Source of the DNA: Callorhinus ursinus
Taxonomy: Eukaryota > Chordata > Mammalia > Carnivora > Otariidae
Length of the DNA stretch: 64,000 nucleotides
NCBI RefSeq assembly: GCF_003265705.1
Contig: NW_020313285.1
Location: forward strand, 15,836,302-15,900,301
Direction of reading: 5' to 3'
Under the pieces are notes generated by a model that saw nothing but the letters and a program-made list of their open reading frames with translations, was not told the origin of the DNA and searched no databases. Shown piece after piece: positions 60,625 to 64,000 of this stretch (the first letter of the stretch is position 1; each line of letters opens with the position of its first letter). A program made the position numbers and the translations under genes.

Positions 60625-60835
60625 TTCTCTAGAACAGTACTATATGATAGAACTTTTGGCAAAGATGGGAATGCTCTGTATCTATGATATCCAAGATGGC
60701 AGCCACTAACCATATATGGTTACTGAACATGAAATGTGGTCAGTTTGATGAACTGAATTTTAAATTTTATTTAAGCATCCACATGTGGCTAATGGCTACT
60801 ATATTAGAAAGTACAGCTCTAGAAAGTTCTCTGAG
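60625..60835. mobile_element. MER-type DNA transposon with inverted ends
   Basis: The left part AGCCACTAACCATATATGG and the right part CCACATGTGGCTAATGGCT are inverted relatives, with a central TTTTAAATTTTATTTA. This is the structure of a common mammalian palindromic DNA transposon. Confidence 0.65.
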
Positions 60836-63059
60836 ATCTTTACAAGCTCTAATACCTACTTCAGCATAATTCTCTAACACCTAGAATCCAAAAAAAGAAA
60901 AGAATTCTCTTGCCTATACAAGTTTTATTGAATCTTGACCCAGTATGAAGATGAGATAATATAATTGATAAAAGTGATAAACACAGGTCACATTATGAGT
61001 TCTTGGTAGGGCATAATATCATGGCTGAGAACTTTAAAAGAAAGAAATAAATGGAAAGAGTTCAAGGTATTTTATAGAGAAAAATATGATTCAAGTATCA
61101 ACTAGGAATATGTGAAAATGCTAAATGCTAAAGCCTATTAAGGATGTCCAGATAAGATGGAAAAGCAAACACCAGTGTTTATCTCCTTTCAGTTCTGATG
61201 TCTCAACTGAATATCAGTTAAGGATTTGAAAACAGATAAAACTACTATAACAAATAAAAATGGAGAGTAATCTTAAAATTCTAGTTACAGATTTAATAAA
61301 ATTGTGCAACCCAAAACATAAGAGAGGAATGTTAAGTGAAGGGAGATGAACATATTGGTTTATAGCGCTCAAAGAAGGGGATGTGTACATAAAGGAGCTA
61401 ATCTGCTCCACTGACACAAGAAGAGGCTCAGGACTCACAAGTTTCTAGTAAAGCTGAGGGCAGGAGTTATATAGGACTATAAACTGGTAGATTAATTCAA
61501 GGTCTGTAAATGGTTGGTGACCTCTTTCTATAACCTTTTTTCCCAAAGAATGACTACAGACAGAATAACAGACGTAGCAACTGAGTAATCCAGAGAAGTA
61601 ACATTGCCCAAACCCTTCCTGATATTTGAATCTTTCACAGTATATAAACATATACAGTAAATCTTGTGGCATTAAAATATCATGGGAAGAAGGGACCACA
61701 ATTAGGAGAAAAAAATGTGTTAAATATACCCCTTCAGGAAGTGATAATGAAAACAGGTTGAGAAACACCGCCCTAAAGTGAAGTTCTCCAGTTTGTACCT
61801 AATTATGCGCAGAACTCGCAACCTGTATTTTAGTACCTTGCTCTTAACTATGGACAGGCAACCACAATATTGATACAAAGGGAAAGCCTCCAAGGACAGA
61901 GGGACACAAACAGAAAAACGGAAACACACACACACTTACAGAAAAGGACTCCAGAGAAAACAGTAAATAATACATTCAGAAAAAGGGAAACATGAAAGAG
62001 ATATAAAAGATCAGTCAAGGAATGCCAATTACTAACAAAAAAAATTCAAGAGAGGGAAGACAGAGGAAAATAGATAAAATAGAAAATTTACCAGAACTGG
62101 AAGACAAGCCACTGCCAGAGCTATAGCGAAGCTAAATGACCAATGGGCAGGTATAAAGTCATGGCAGGAAATAAGTATGCTCCAAAATTGATAAATCAAG
62201 AAATAGCTGCATTAAGTATACTGCTTAATAATGTGGAGATAAATAACAAAAGAAAGAGGTAAGAGTTAAAAACAATGTTCTTGGGAAGTAAGAATGGGAT
62301 ACTAGAAGAGATAGGCTAGAGTTCATTTCTTTTTCATTATTAGATTTCTGGGCATGTTTAGTTTGTTTCTTAACCATGTAAATATACTTTCTGATTACAA
62401 GAAACACTGTATACATGAATGAATGAAATGATCAATTCGTTTTCCATGAGTTTCTTAAGCATATTTGTAACTACTACAAGTCCATGTGTCATAGGTCAGA
62501 GCCAGTTCACTAACATTAGTATAGTGGTCCACTGAGGACATTAGCTTTAGAATTTGGTGTTTAAGGCTATGTACTCTGACCTCAGAGTGTATCAAATGCA
62601 AAGAAGGCAAAGAAATTAATTCTGCAATAGTGCTTCTCATTATATACAACTCTATGTTGTCATCAGCAATCTAGAACTAATAGGGCTTTCTTCTCCCCTA
62701 ATGATTATTCCCTAATTTTCAGTGGTAAGCAAGAATTTTTAGTCATCTGACCCTTTATTTTTCCTGACTGACCCTAAAGAATAAAAGACTCCTTTAGTTG
62801 GAAGGGAACTGTGGACGTGATTTAGTTTTCTTTGATATGCACAAAGTCTGAGTGAGAATCCAAGAACCGCATCTTTGCCAGATGGCTCCTAACTAAACAT
62901 GCTTCCTGTTTCTCTAGGTTTCATGGCTTCTGCATGCATGTGAATCATTTCCTTCCTCTTCTCAACTACCCCCAAATCATTAATCATCTGGTCTCAGATA
63001 ATCACATACTTTAAAAATTATATAATTGCTAATTTTTAATAAATTAATTTTAAAATTAA

Positions 63060-63600
63060 GTATGACGGATTCTCATTATTTGCAGTGATGTTCTATAAAG
63101 CTGATGCAAACAATGAATTAGTGAACAATGAATCACTGTTCCTAGGGAGAATACATGGTTAGGTTCCTGTGAATCTCTCATCAACATTTTTGTCAGCCCT
63201 TCAATACATAACCTTGTTTTATGTGGGTTTCTGTTTAAAGACACCTTATTTAATATACTACTGATTCATTAACACTGAATTCACAGCCAATAGCACTATG
63301 ACTCATGCCTGAGTGAGCTTACATGTATTTTCTCTACAAGGCATAGCATAGCTTTCTTGCACTTTGGAACATTAGATACCATTTCAGCAATACACTTGGG
63401 GTGATTTTTAATAGCAAAATCACTAACAAAAAGTGCAAAATGCCAAAAGGCTACCACTAAATACATGTCAAAAGGATACCTGTTTACAGAATGAGTGCTG
63501 AAACAAGAAGGCAGAGCACTGGTCTTGTTCAATCTCATCTAGGAATGTATCAGGCTACTCAAATTTTTCACTGCTCTGCACATGTTACAAATGATCATAA
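63060..63600. repeat. Old interspersed repeat, family unassigned
   Basis: Recognisable repeat text ('GGTTAGGTTCCTGTGAATCT', 'ACATAACCTTGTTTTATGTG', 'TTTAAAGACACCTTATTTAA') that I have seen as a mammalian interspersed element, without a certain family name. Confidence 0.45.
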
Positions 63601-63756
63601 AAGCACTGTGAGTATATTTTGAGGCTATAAATAAATTTCAGCAAGTAGGTGAATTCACAAATACACAATCTGTATATAATGAGGATCAAATGGATATATT
63701 TAAGTACTTCTATTGACAGACCTTTTAATAAAAATTATAAGTTTATAAGTATTTTT

Positions 63757-63909
63757 TTTAAGTTTATTTATTTGAGGGGGGCAGAGGGAGAGGGAGAAGC
63801 AGACTCCCTGCTGAGGGTGGAGCCTGACCCAGGGCTCAATCCCAGGACCCTGAGATCATACCCTGAGGTGAAGTCAGACACTTAATCCACTGAGCCACCC
63901 AGGTACCCC
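63757..63909 (-). mobile_element. CAN-SINE, shortened
   Basis: Minus-strand copy missing part of the pyrimidine region; TSD TTATAAGTATTTTT / TTATAAAGTATTTTT (63743-63756, 63910-63924). Confidence 0.9.
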
Positions 63910-64000
63910 TTATAAAGTATTTTTAGGATTTTTTAAGAATGCTTAACTGACTTACATAGCCTTTCATATTTGTACAGTGACTGAAGTAAAATAAACTAAT

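Larger units (their letters stand above)
59800..64000 (-). other. FNIP1: FNIP1 intron 11 (partial, runs off right edge)
   Basis: No further FNIP1 exon could be recognised up to the window end. It has a MIR (60.0 kb), a DNA-transposon relic (60.63-60.83 kb), an unassigned old repeat (63.06-63.6 kb) and a CAN-SINE (63.76 kb). Bases 60.85-63.05 kb hold nothing I can name. Confidence 0.75.

Noticed and set aside
59800..64000. Search for FNIP1 exon 11 and earlier exons
   Set aside because: No frame on the minus strand shows FNIP1-like sequence; candidates at 61445-61768 and 63296-63538 have no splice sites or similarity.

Overview
This is nuclear DNA from a carnivoran mammal, most likely a caniform on the arctoid side (bear, seal or mustelid). 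About thirty tRNA-Lys-derived CAN-SINE copies are present. They start with a GGGGCGCCTGGGTGGCTCAG-like head and end in a polypyrimidine stretch plus AATAAATAAAATCTT and poly(A). Many have clean target-site duplications (TSDs). Their middle part looks caniform rather than felid. Old L1, L2-like, MIR and hAT-type DNA transposon relics fill most of the rest.

Two protein-coding genes lie on the minus strand in tandem, in the order known at human 5q31.1. From about 25.8 kb leftwards is the 5' end of RAPGEF6 (a Rap guanine-nucleotide exchange factor, also PDZ-GEF2): coding exon 1 in a CpG island, a 21.6-kb intron 1, exon 2 at 4.1 kb and exon 3 at 2.8 kb. The gene continues past the left edge. From about 31.8 kb rightwards is the 3' half of FNIP1 (folliculin-interacting protein 1): seven coding exons, numbered 12-18 on the human 18-exon model, and a 3' UTR of about 2.8 kb. 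The 5' half lies beyond the right edge. All splice sites are GT-AG and all junction phases close, so both genes look intact. The seven FNIP1 exons give 2305 coding nt, 767 residues plus the stop.

Layout: 1-25.5 kb RAPGEF6 introns 3 (partial), 2 and 1; 25.5-26.7 kb CpG-island promoter with NRF1, CRE-like and ETS-like sites; 26.7-31.8 kb intergenic with a 400-base gap of N; 31.8-34.7 kb FNIP1 3' UTR and last coding exon; 34.7-64 kb FNIP1 exons 17 to 12 and their repeat-rich introns, with a 100-base gap inside a purine microsatellite at 42.6 kb.

The two genes act in separate processes: RAPGEF6 in Rap signalling and cell adhesion, FNIP1 in folliculin/AMPK/mTORC1 nutrient sensing and the reductive-stress response. 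I found no CRISPR array, operon, tRNA or rRNA gene, or new multi-gene system. The best leads are: an Arg codon where, from memory, the human FNIP1 degron has a zinc-liganding His; a SINE in sense orientation in the FNIP1 3' UTR that carries poly(A)-signal hexamers; a possible divergent transcript from the RAPGEF6 CpG island; a U2 snRNA 5' fragment; and two SINEs that share one target sequence.
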